This document shows positions 18,569 through 28,400 of a stretch of DNA of 31,507 nucleotides, in pieces. The translations under genes were made by a program, and so were the position numbers. The notes under the pieces are model-generated. The model searched no databases. It was not told where the DNA came from and was given only the letters and a program-made list of their open reading frames with translations. Source of the stretch: Dimargaris cristalligena (Eukaryota; Kickxellomycota; Dimargaritomycetes; Dimargaritales; Dimargaritaceae); NCBI GenBank assembly GCA_027576995.1, contig JANBQC010000322.1:1-31507 (forward strand), written 5' to 3'. Numbering within the stretch: the stretch's first letter is position 1; every line of letters starts with the position of its first letter.

Positions 18569-21048
18569 ATGAGTGCCCCAGCAGTCCCCTCCAATACCCT
18601 CCACTACCGCCGACTCCATGCTCAAGTCTCCGAGGTCCGCGCCCGCGCCCCGCCCGACCCCGAGTTCGACCCCAACCAGTTCGTCACCGAGCGGGGCCAC
18701 TTCGATTACTGGGCCTTTTTGGCCGCCCTGTTCCGCCAATGGTCCCATTTCTACGCCGGGGATAAGATTGACTTGGAGGAGCCGTCTAGCGAATTCCACC
18801 TGTCCCAGTTCTTGACCTCCGTCGACCGGCTGAGTGAGGTGGCCGAGCCGTACCAGCGATTCGGGTCCTGGTTATTCCGCATCGCCACCTGGACTTACTT
18901 TTACGAGACCGCCTTCTACTTTGTGGTAAGTAATACACCCATTCCCTTATCCCTATAATTCACCGCAGTCTCCCTCCCAGTCGCTTGGGCAAAGACTACT
19001 CTACATACTAGCCGACCATGTTATTATTCCTTTTTAACGATATTGCGTCAGTATAGGGGTTATATTGATTGAGATTGCTCTCACCTTATAGAGCTATTCT
19101 CACGTACTAAACCGCCCCTGAATTGCCCTAATTGGCTCGAATATATATCATTTCCTATCCCTACGCCTCCTCCCTTCAACTCCCCCCCCTCCCTGCGATA
19201 TCATCCATCCGCTAGATTTATTGGTTTTGTCTCTACTACGGCTTACTACTCCCGGTCGTCATGGGTTTCCTACTGTTCGTAATGATTCGCCACCGGCTCG
19301 ACCCCAACTTAGACTGGGGGTTCAATTCGCCGATGCACGACCCCATCGCCGAACCTTCGCCAGCCCCACGTTGGCGCGGACTACCCACTCGGACATCCAG
19401 TGGCATCACCGTCAATCCAAAGGAAACCACTAAGGATATGGGTAAAGCCAGCAAACGCAGCCGAACGAAACTCATCTCCGAGCTATGGGAACTGTGGCGC
19501 ACTCGTATGGGCTATGTGGTCCACCGCGAAATGAAAGACCGAACGGAAATCCTGGAGAAAGTTCGCAACGCCGTGAAATGGCGGGACCCACGGGCTAGCC
19601 TGTTCGTGGTCGGAGTACTTGTATTCTACATTCTAGCCTCGCTCTGCCTATCGCTCCAATTTTTGGCCAAATACGCCGGTTTTTGTGTAGGCCTCGAATT
19701 TTTCTTACTGTTCCGTCTACGAGTGCGCTACCCCCGCTACCGCCGGCTGTTTTCGGTTCTGAACTGGCACGTTTGGCCCGTACCCGATGATGCGACCTTG
19801 GCCATGCGCCAACTCCGCGCGGCCGAGATCCCGGTCCACCGCACTTCGAGTGGCCAGCAGCAACTAAAACCTGATATCCCCCTCGAGACCCCTGTACCGC
19901 GGAGTATGGCCTGGGGACCATCCGAAGGAAGCAGTATAGTAAAGCCCACGACTGCCTCGGATCGGGGTCTTCCTCCCCCGATACCCTCCCCTTCCCCCCA
20001 CGTGTCAGCCATTCGCCTTCCCGTCCAATTCGGACCCCTCCATCGACGCAACCAGTCGGATTCATCGGTCCGTCAACCTATCATTCGGTCCCATTCGACT
20101 GGACCGGGTTGCTCCGATTTCCCTGATAACCTCATCTCCCTACCAAACGATGGTACCACCGCCCTCGATTTAGACCAGTGTTCCAGAGATACTGAAAGCC
20201 CACTCAGCCCCTTTCGTAAAATGAAGCATAAGGTTCAACAGGGGGCCCGCAAAATCCGGGCCTTGTCTCATAATCACTCGCGTATAAGTGTGGTCGATCC
20301 TACTGATCAACCAACCGCCCCACCGCAGTTGGTCATAACGAGGGGCTCCGATTTCTCCGAGGAAAGTACGCCACTATACCGGTGTCCTTCCCGATCGTTG
20401 GATACATTGGACCAGAATTACGGATTACGGAATAATCCTCTATCATTTAATCGGGCGGGTGCCCCATCCTGGAGCAGAGCCGCCACCGTTACCTCATTAG
20501 TGCCGTCGATGATACCGGCAAATGTGGTTCCAGACCCATCCCTACCTACTAGCCTCCCCTTTTGTTCAGCCTCGGATTCATCCTCCATGGGCTCACTAGC
20601 CTCATCCAACGATATTCCTTCCGTTATGCAACGACGGAACCGGGTGGACAGCAGTGTAGCCGTCGACCGGGAGGTGGAGGGTAACCCTGGCGATCCGGCT
20701 GGTAATGCGCCTCTTCTCTACCCCTCGGCTCATGAGCCGGCCTCCGGCTCCCTGGAGTTTCGCTGCATGCATCGCGGCGTACCCGGCTACCTGGTTATCA
20801 CCCCGCACGAGCTGTTCTTTCGTAAATCCCGGGCCCTCGGCGGAGGCGCTGCGAGCGATCCCATTCCCCTCGATTGGGTTACCGGAGTCCGCAAGGCGCA
20901 AAGCATTAACCTGCTGGTGTATAAATCGCCCGGTCTCCACGTAAAACTCACTAACAAACAGACCGTATCGTTTAGTAATGTATTACGTCGGGACGAGGCA
21001 TTCCATACATTGATTGTCCGGTGTGGAAAACAATGGCAAAATATCTGA
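18569..21048 (+). CDS. GRAMD4-like membrane protein with C-terminal GRAM domain, 729 aa, 2 exons
   Basis: Exon 1 is 18569-18925 and exon 2 is 19216-21048. The 290-nt intron has donor GTAAGT, candidate branch TACTAAA at 19105-19111, a C-run at 19182-19189 and acceptor GCTAG. Splicing is phase 0 and joins FYETAFYFV to IYWFCLYYG, completing a transmembrane segment (about 113-141) that either exon alone would break. A second hydrophobic hairpin (about 246-286) follows KWRDPRAS. The WRDPRA motif before paired membrane helices recalls the C-terminal membrane module (PRT_C) of MCTP proteins and the GRAMD4 membrane region. Residues about 300-620 are Ser/Pro-rich and probably disordered. A GRAM domain (about 629-726; GVPGYLVITPHELFF, then VRKAQSINLLVY) closes the protein. 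GRAM domains bind lipids or proteins at membranes, so an ER or contact-site role is inferred. The ATG at 18569 is the first in frame. The exact subfamily is less certain than the architecture. Confidence 0.8.
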
Positions 21049-21539
21049 AATAATTAGATGGGGTAGATGGCCAATGTTTTTGTGGAGGTTCGTTCTCTTA
21101 CTCTCTCCCTATACATATACATATATATATATATTTATTAACTGTCATTTCAAGAATTCTATAACAGCTGACAGGCGATTTGTTTTTGCCATTTTGGATT
21201 TTAACACATCACCAGTTTTGTACATTACACTATTTTTATGGGAATTTCGCTGCATTATCATTGTGATGTAGTCAGAGAAACGCGTTTAAACATCCGAAGG
21301 AATAAATTAGAGTCATCGGTAGTCCTAATACGTAGCTAGTCTACCGGATTTGATATTATTGGGCTATGATATAATTCCATATAGTTGGTAGCTTTTCAAA
21401 AAGGGCTTATATTATAATTGACTAAGGGCAAATATACGGAGTACACTATGGGGATTATGAACCACCAATACATAATTAAGGGCTCCTCTCGCACCATACA
21501 TTCCTCTCCCTCGGACTATACCGGCGTTCATTTGTTTCT
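21049..21539. other. Convergent 3' intergenic region between the GRAMD4-like and galactokinase genes
   Basis: AT-rich 491-bp gap between two convergent genes, with a CATATA/TATA repeat at about 21112-21136. AATAAA on the + strand at 21301-21306 may serve the GRAMD4-like gene (252 bases past its stop). AATAAA on the minus strand at 21134-21139 could serve the galactokinase, which would make the two transcripts overlap. No gene is seen. Confidence 0.45.
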
Positions 21540-23576
21540 CTAGACTCGGTAAATGACGGCCCCACGACCGGGCTGGGTGGCAAATAGATCCGATTGGTTG
21601 GGCTCATCCCCCAGTGCGGGGTTCCGAACCTGGTAATATTCCCGATGCACTGTCCGCAAAAAATGGTCCACCCGATCGGACGGTACGAGGGACACGGTAC
21701 AACCCCCCCACCCAGCCCCGGTCAAGCGGGAGCCTACCGCCCCGGCCGCACGACAAATATAGGTGAGTTCGTCGAGTTCGGGACAGCTACAATCGAACCA
21801 ATCCCGGCAACTCGTTTGGCTGTCATTCATGAGTTGACCTAGCTTTTGGAACAAATGGTCCACTGCTGTGGCACTCAACGGGGCCCTACGATTGGTCGGA
21901 GGGTTAGTTTGAGTAGTGCGCGAGATTGGGTTCGGTTCGGGGGATAGGAACTGTTGACAAATTTGGCGAAATTGAACGACCCGGAGGGCTTCGGAGAAGA
22001 CGTGGTGGGCCCGGCGGTAGACGTGGAAGACTTCGGCGTGGATGGGGAAACGGTCTACTTCGATCTGACGTTCGAGTTGCGGCCACGGCGTGTCTAAGAC
22101 TTGGCTTATTTGGGTGCGGGTCCAGCCCGTCTCACGAAGTGATTGGGATGGTGATGTAGTAGTAGCAGTGGCAGTGGTGGTGGTGGTGGTGGACGGCCTG
22201 TCGAATACGGGGTGGGTTCGGCAAATTTCGAGCATGATATTGAGGCGGGCGATCCAGTGGCTGGTCTCGGCCGAGTTTGGGTCCAGGCGTGGATTCGGAT
22301 TCATGGCGGCGGGATATTTTGTTAGTAGATCCGTCCACGGTGGCGCAGGCCCTTCGTCGCCTATCTTCTCTGCCGCCGCCACTGTTGCGGCCACTTCCCT
22401 CTGAGCCTCGAAAAACTCATCCATAACGAGTTTGAAATGGCGGTTGTTCGGGGGTGCCTGTGCTAGGGCGGGGCGTTGGTCGATACCCAAATAGCGGGCC
22501 AACAAAAGAGCACCGAGCCGGGTTTCCACCACGCGTAAGTTATAGCACACGGGGGCGGTGACCAGTTTATCGCTGGTGACCCCCGAATTAGCAATGACGA
22601 ACGTGAGGGCCGGTTGGACCCGGGGGACCGCTACCGGGGTTGCACGGAGCCGGGGGTAGAACTCAATGAAGGAGGCGGAGTTAGGCTGGGACATGATACT
22701 GCAGGTTTGGTCCATTCCACCGCTGTTGACGCCGACGTACCGTTCGCTGGAAATGGCAATTTCGGTTAAACGGGTTCGGTCCAAATTCCGTTGCACGGAG
22801 GCCGAGGGTGGGGTGGTAATAGTATAAGCAGGAGGAGAGGGGTTGGCGTTGCCGCTGGTCAGCGGTAGCAGTTCGTGGGCGGCCATCGTGGCGATGGCCG
22901 CACATGACACAAAAGCGGATGAGCTGGATAGGCCTGCACCCGTGGGAATATTGCCGTTCATGAGGCAGTTGAGACCACTGGGATGGTGGTGGCTGGAGAG
23001 ATAAGGGGGCTTCGCAGCTGATGCTGGTAGCTCCGCAGCGGTCTGCGCCATTAATTCGTGGGCACCGCGGTAGCCGCATTTAAAGTAGTTACTCCAAGTC
23101 AACCGGTTCGCGCTAATGTCCACTACTGCTGGTACCCCGGGGTGCCGGGCGAGCTCCGCGGGACTAGGGTGGGTAAAGACGCACGCCGGATATTGGTCAC
23201 TGTGCACATGGGATAGTCGGACAGTTGTTGTCGTTGTCGTTGTTGTTCTTGCCTCAGCTGGTTTGTCGGTTGATTCCGCTGCGGTGGCGAAGAGGGTCGT
23301 TGGCCTTGAGGCGGGGGGAGGTGAACCGGAGGCTGGTTCCCAGGCCACGGCAATTAGACAGTCCCGCTCAATAGCCATGGGGAAGACCGGGAAACCGCAG
23401 TAGTCAACGTGCTCCCCAATGAGGTTGACCCGTCCCGGGGCGCGGGCAATCAGGGCGGGAGGCTGGCCGTAGAGGGCCTCGAAGCCCTGGGCAAGTTGGT
23501 CATAGCGCTGGGCCTGGTCCAGAAGACCGTCGGTGTAAATCTGGTCCAGGGAGTCGACAATGGGAACCGTGTCCAT
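21540..23576 (-). CDS. Galactokinase / N-acetylgalactosamine kinase family (GALK2/Gal1-type), 678 aa
   Basis: A cytosolic GHMP-superfamily sugar kinase that phosphorylates galactose (or GalNAc) at C1, the entry step of the Leloir pathway. The galactokinase signature GRVNLIGEHVDY is at 48-59. The GHMP ATP-binding motif NGNIPTGAGLSSSSA lies at 207-221. The conserved GGMDQ with the candidate catalytic Asp is at 286-290, and the third GHMP motif SRLTGAGWGGCTVSLVP is at 616-632. C-terminal CRDWFDCSCPELDEL and the ending QSDLFATQPGRGAVIYRV resemble human GALK2 more than GALK1. Yeast Gal1 belongs to the same branch. At 678 residues it exceeds human GALK2 (458) and yeast Gal1 (528). The extra length lies in Thr/Pro/Ser-rich inserts (about 85-120, 183-200, 461-480, 546-568), two of them encoded by trinucleotide repeats. 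The gene is uninterrupted, with its ATG at 23574-23576. Galactose versus GalNAc specificity, or a Gal3-like sensor role, cannot be settled here. Confidence 0.94.
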   Translation of the reverse strand: MDTVPIVDSLDQIYTDGLLDQAQRYDQLAQGFEALYGQPPALIARAPGRVNLIGEHVDYCGFPVFPMAIERDCLIAVAWEPASGSPPPASRPTTLFATAAESTDKPAEARTTTTTTTTVRLSHVHSDQYPACVFTHPSPAELARHPGVPAVVDISANRLTWSNYFKCGYRGAHELMAQTAAELPASAAKPPYLSSHHHPSGLNCLMNGNIPTGAGLSSSSAFVSCAAIATMAAHELLPLTSGNANPSPPAYTITTPPSASVQRNLDRTRLTEIAISSERYVGVNSGGMDQTCSIMSQPNSASFIEFYPRLRATPVAVPRVQPALTFVIANSGVTSDKLVTAPVCYNLRVVETRLGALLLARYLGIDQRPALAQAPPNNRHFKLVMDEFFEAQREVAATVAAAEKIGDEGPAPPWTDLLTKYPAAMNPNPRLDPNSAETSHWIARLNIMLEICRTHPVFDRPSTTTTTTATATTTSPSQSLRETGWTRTQISQVLDTPWPQLERQIEVDRFPIHAEVFHVYRRAHHVFSEALRVVQFRQICQQFLSPEPNPISRTTQTNPPTNRRAPLSATAVDHLFQKLGQLMNDSQTSCRDWFDCSCPELDELTYICRAAGAVGSRLTGAGWGGCTVSLVPSDRVDHFLRTVHREYYQVRNPALGDEPNQSDLFATQPGRGAVIYRV
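22151..22195. repeat. In-frame trinucleotide repeat encoding a Thr tract
   Basis: Imperfect GTA/GCA/GTG triplets on the + strand, read on the minus strand as Thr/Ala codons of the galactokinase (residues about 461-475). The tract lies in a low-complexity insert between conserved blocks, so length changes in multiples of three should be tolerated. Confidence 0.8.
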
Positions 23577-23787
23577 GGCAATGTAGGGAAGGGGATAGGG
23601 TAGATAGGTGTGTGGAAGGTGTATACGAGGTTAAATGCGGTGGTGGTGGAGAGAATGATACTGGTAGTATGTGCTTGAAGGGAATTGGTTGGTTTGGCGA
23701 GACGAGACGAGGCGTATAAGTTATACCTATAAGTATGTCAGGGTGAGAGAGACGGTGAAGGACCTGGCGAGTAAGTAAGGCAGCTCT

Positions 23788-23815
23788 CCTGCCCCCCCTT
23801 CGAAGAGGGGGGAGG
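23788..23815. repeat. GC-rich palindrome upstream of galactokinase
   Basis: Two directly abutting 14-base arms (CCTGCCCCCCCTTC and GAAGAGGGGGGAGG) pair at 12 of 14 positions with no spacer, centred on TTCGAA. It lies 212-239 bases upstream of the galactokinase ATG in otherwise AT-rich sequence. It could be a dimeric-factor operator or simply a cruciform-prone repeat. Confidence 0.75.
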
Positions 23816-24869
23816 TCCAATAATGCACGTCACAATCACAGTGCGCTTGGCAGCCATTAAAGCTAATAGTCAGTCGCCCCGCCTCACTCGTGCTGGTCAC
23901 CGGCGAGATTATTCCTAAGAACTCGGACACCGTCTATTAGCATTATAATATCATTTTACCAATACCAAACTCGACTAAGGGAGCCTCTATTTAGGCGGGA
24001 GATCCATGGCTATGAATTTCCCCAAGAACGAAATAGATAACATGCCGCACTTCGTAGCTGTTCTAAGTACTATTAGGAGAATAGAAGACGGGCTATTTTA
24101 CCGATCTTGCTCAGTTTAGTTCGTATGCTGCCATATACTTGGACACCCTCACATATGTGCTATACTTAACTCCGTCAAATAGGGGTATGGTAGACTCGGG
24201 CCAACTCCAAAGGATCGAGGTTTATACTGAAGGTATCTGAAAGAAGGGAACAGTAAACCGTAATGTACAACTAGCTAGTGAATGTTCCAAGGAAATGCAT
24301 ACAGCTGAATGATTGGCATCGATACTCAAGGAAACCACGTATAGTATTGGCAACTGCCCACTCAGTCCCAAGGTATACACACACATATATATGGCCATTG
24401 AAGAGTTGGAAGGTGGGGGGTGATCTCTATAACCTGCTGCCTTCATTTACAAGGCGATAACCGAAGCCAGGGAGAGAGAAACTCTCCAAGATTAATAGCA
24501 GGCCGACGAAGGGCACACAGCCTTGTCCACTAAAATTGTTGAATAATCCAATTAGCCAATATTATTCATTTGGCAATTCCTTTTGTCATACGTCACTTGG
24601 GCCATCTCGACTATTTCACTGTAGTTTACTCGCTGTTCATTAGTTTGCCAGGTTTCAGGAACGGGGCAAACAAAATGCATTGAGGAAACGTTGCCGCGGC
24701 ATAGAGCAGCTACTTTATCGAGGCTATACAATTTAGCGAGGTGAAATGGGGACATTGCTTTATTACCCCATTGTTGGGCCTTGTGATGGATAAACAACGT
24801 CATCTATTGGGGCCATTTGTTTGAAAAATCGATTTACCGTTTTTCCTGGGGCATCCGTCCTTCTTTAAA

Positions 24870-24882
24870 CCCCCCCCCCCCC
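24870..24882. repeat. 13-base C homopolymer
   Basis: Uninterrupted run of thirteen C, the longest G/C homopolymer in the window, flanked by A/T-rich sequence in the intergenic region between divergent genes. The exact length may be affected by sequencing error. Confidence 0.85.
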
Positions 24883-25491
24883 AAAATAAAAAGACTTGTT
24901 GTGTGTTCACTTCACCACAATACAGTTCTGCCTCAAAGTGATCGTAAAAATGTGGCGCCATATCACTGGAAATACGCGGAACTCTTTTGGTGGTGGGCCC
25001 AAACCTTATTATCATTATCATCACTATATTCCTCGATAAACGGGCTCAATAAGTACCCCCCTGGCGAGACGGCCCGCGTTATACACGCTGTTCCAGGGGT
25101 AGAGCGGCATCGTCCGGGCCAGCACCGGCCGAAGGGGCCTTATTAGGCTGTGGCACTGATTGCCAGCCCATACTGCCCTGTTGTCCCAAGGATACTCGCG
25201 CCTACAAGCTAGCGTGGGTGGTGGTGATTGATTGATGGTGCTCCAAGAAATAGTCTCTCCTCTAAGCCTCTCTGGCCCCTCTTCTAGCCACACCCATCCG
25301 CTTGTGCCTCCTACTAAAGCGTGGATAAGAAAGTAGTAGTGAAGTGGTTCACGCTGCTTTACTTGAGTGCATCTCCTCTTCTCATTCGCCTTAGCCATTC
25401 GTTCTTGGCATTATTTTCTTTCTAGTTTCCCCACTTAATTCCTCCGGTGTCTATTCCCTGCCAAGTCCATTGGAGTCACGCCGTGTTGTGT

Positions 25492-28400
25492 ATGGCCTCC
25501 ACCAAGTTTCTCCAGATTCAGCACGATGCGGACCTGGCCCGGTGTTACCGGAAAACCGCCAACCTCCCCGAGTTAGCCCGTCGCTACCTCAAGCACTGCC
25601 CCAACCAGGAGGAGGGCGAGCTCTACCAGACCATTCTGCTGTGCGAACACCGCCTCAACCAATTGGTCGACAGTTCCGGTTTCAAGGCCCCCCGGTCCGC
25701 ATTCCCTCCCACTTCCCCCACCACTATTGCCACCCCCCCAACCGACGGTCCCCCCATCGGCTGTGCCCCCCACTTTAGCGAGTCAGTGGGCTGTTTGCCC
25801 TCCCACGCCGGCCAGCATTCCGAGACGCCGAGTTCCGAGTCCGTGCTTCCCACCGGGGGGGTCAGACCCTCGGCCGACGTGCCCCCCCGGACGTCCACGG
25901 CCTTTTCACTTCTCGACGCGGCTGTTCCGCGACGCAGCTGGGCCTTGCCCGCCGGAGGAGTACCTTTTGAGGACCCCAAGGCCTACGTCCGCCAGGGCAC
26001 CGCCTGGGACGCTTTGCAACCTTCCTACTGCCCCCCCAAGCCGATGCTGCACCCCGCCTTCTTCCCCGACGTGGCTGAAATCCAGAGTGTGCTGTCCAAA
26101 GTCAAGGCCCAGGCCAAACGCCACGAGTGCCTGAACAACCAGTATAAAATGCTCATGGCCCTCACCTACTTTTACACCGGTCAGGAGGGTAAGTGCTGCT
26201 CCGTTTTAACCACCGTGCCCGAGTTCCTGAAAAGCTCCGTCGCCCCCGAGTACACCCGGGTATTGACCCTGCAGCGGTTTACCCTGCTCGGCATTTGTGC
26301 CGAAGCCTCCGACCGAGCCGTCGCCCTGGCCCTATACGAAAAGGCCCTCAATTTCTACCGTACTATTCAGAACCCTAGCGCAGTGCACGAGCTGCTGTAC
26401 TGGTACCACGAGGCCCTGTACCGTTGCTGCCTGCTCCGGCTGAGCCAACCCATCAAAGAACCCGGTATCGTCGCCTGCCGGGCCTACATCCAGCAGTCGC
26501 AGGAGTGGCCGACCAATTTCCAGGCCCACTGCCGGATCGTACTCATTACCCAGCTGATCCGTACCCTGTCGGATGCTTACCGCTCCGGGCAGTATCTGCC
26601 CGCTTCGGCCACCCAGCCCCTACCCAACGGCCGCCCATCCACCACGTCGGTCAATACCCCTAATACCGTGGTCTTCTACCCGACCACCTATAAAAACGAG
26701 CTGGTGACCCTGTACCAAAGGTACGAGGCCCTGCTGGCCGTCGTGTACCGCTTTCCCCAGGCCCACGAAACCTACATGCCCATCATTGATATGGTGGATC
26801 AGGCCGTCAAAGACTGGGAAGCCATGGGGGCCGATTCCCGCACCGATATGCACACCCTCGTCCAAATGCTCTACCGCATGTCGCGCTACACCTACAATTC
26901 CCTCCACGTTTACCGACACCTGGTACATTCGTTAATTCGCTACGGGGACTATCTCGAAGCCGAACTCGCCCTCCATGCCTACTGGGGGGAATGTAAACGC
27001 TATTTGGAACAGAAGCGGGTCAGTGGTACGGCGGACAAAAGTGGTGGTGATTCATCGGCCCCGGAGGCGGCGGATCGACTGGCCACCGATATGACCCAAC
27101 TCACCGTTGAACCGGTCGTGCCCGAACGTCGGAGTTCCCTTCTGCGGGGTCAGCGCGGGGCCCGGAACTCCGTCTACTCCCAGCGCACGGGCACAGGGGG
27201 GCGTCCCGCTCCTCTCCCAGAAGTGGAACAGGAATCGGTATCCGATATGGTACAGACCCTCGTGGTGGGCGCCCATATGCTTAATACATACCTGGATAAG
27301 TTCCGGGACTCGCATGATATCATCGAGGCCGCGCTGGCGCTGAGCAAAGAGCCCGGCTCCAACCTACCGGGTCGACTCCTGGCCCAAGTCCATCATCAGA
27401 TGGGGGTCTCGGCCTCGCAGATTTGTCTTCGGGCCGAAGATCCCGAAAAACGGGCCAAATACCAGGAGTTGGCGCTGCAGTCCTACCGGAAGGCCATTGA
27501 CCTGGACTCAAGTGATGCCGAAATCCACTACCACTATGCGCTCCAGTATGCCGTCAGCCGAAACACCGAACAGGCAGTCCTGACTGTCAAACAGGCCATT
27601 GGGCTACGGCCCGACCACCTCAACGCCTGGAACCTCCTGGCCCTCCTCATTTCGTCGCAGAAGGACTACCACCGGGCGCTGAAGATCTGCGAGGTGGGTT
27701 GCCGCGAGTCCGAGTGGTGTGATATTGATGCCGAGATTCAACAGGCCGTGCTGAGCCATGTCGACAATGGGCCCGTGACCCTTAACGCCTTGGCCAATTT
27801 CAACCACAGTCCCGAGGATGGGGAGGCCTACCTGAGTCTCAAGATTACCCAGTGCCTCATTTACGAACTGCTGCACGGTCCCCAGAGTGCTGTGCAGCTA
27901 CATAGCATTTTGTTCTCCCTCTACGGCCGCATTTACGGCCAAGAAGCCGGAAGCCACCCGCAAAATCATACCGCCCTGATTAGTATGACCCTGACCCACC
28001 GGCCGCTCCTGGCCGGCTTTGCGGCCTCCCCAGGTAGTCCCTCCCACGATCTCATCGACCGGGGACCCCCGGACGACGTCCTGTCGGCTCCCGACCTGAG
28101 TCGCCACCGCAGCACCAGTCATCGGGGGGCCCGAGCCCTGATCAGCCGATCCACTCGCACGGTGCACATGGCCACCTCCGAAGGCCGCCTACTGGCTAAA
28201 ATGGCCCGGGACAAGGTGCGGGGTAAGCGCCGTAATTCGCTAGCCGTGCCGCCCACCGCGGGCGGGGCCGAAGGGAGCGGAAGTGGTGGTGGCCATGGTG
28301 GTATGGCGACGGGCAGTGTCGGTAAAGCCTCGGGTAAAGACGCCTCGGGGGCGGCGACCCGCTTCAATGGCACCATTCGGGATTTACCGCGGATTAATTT

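Larger units (their letters stand above)
23577..25491. other. 1.9-kb divergent intergenic region between galactokinase and the TTC7-like gene
   Basis: Holds the promoters of two divergent genes. It contains a 28-bp palindrome at 23788-23815 and a 13-C run at 24870-24882. A minus-strand frame at 24552-24803 (ATG-initiated, 83 codons) gives no recognisable protein. An imperfect inverted repeat has arms at 25054-25064 and 25093-25101. TTTCTTTCTAG at about 25419-25429 could be a 3' splice site of a 5' UTR intron. No galactose-regulator site could be assigned. Confidence 0.5.

Noticed and set aside
25054..25101. Inverted repeat with arms TACCCCCCTGG and CCAGGGGTA
   Set aside because: The arms are short with large unpaired interiors, and no tRNA-like or terminator-like fold is convincing; noted only in the gap description.
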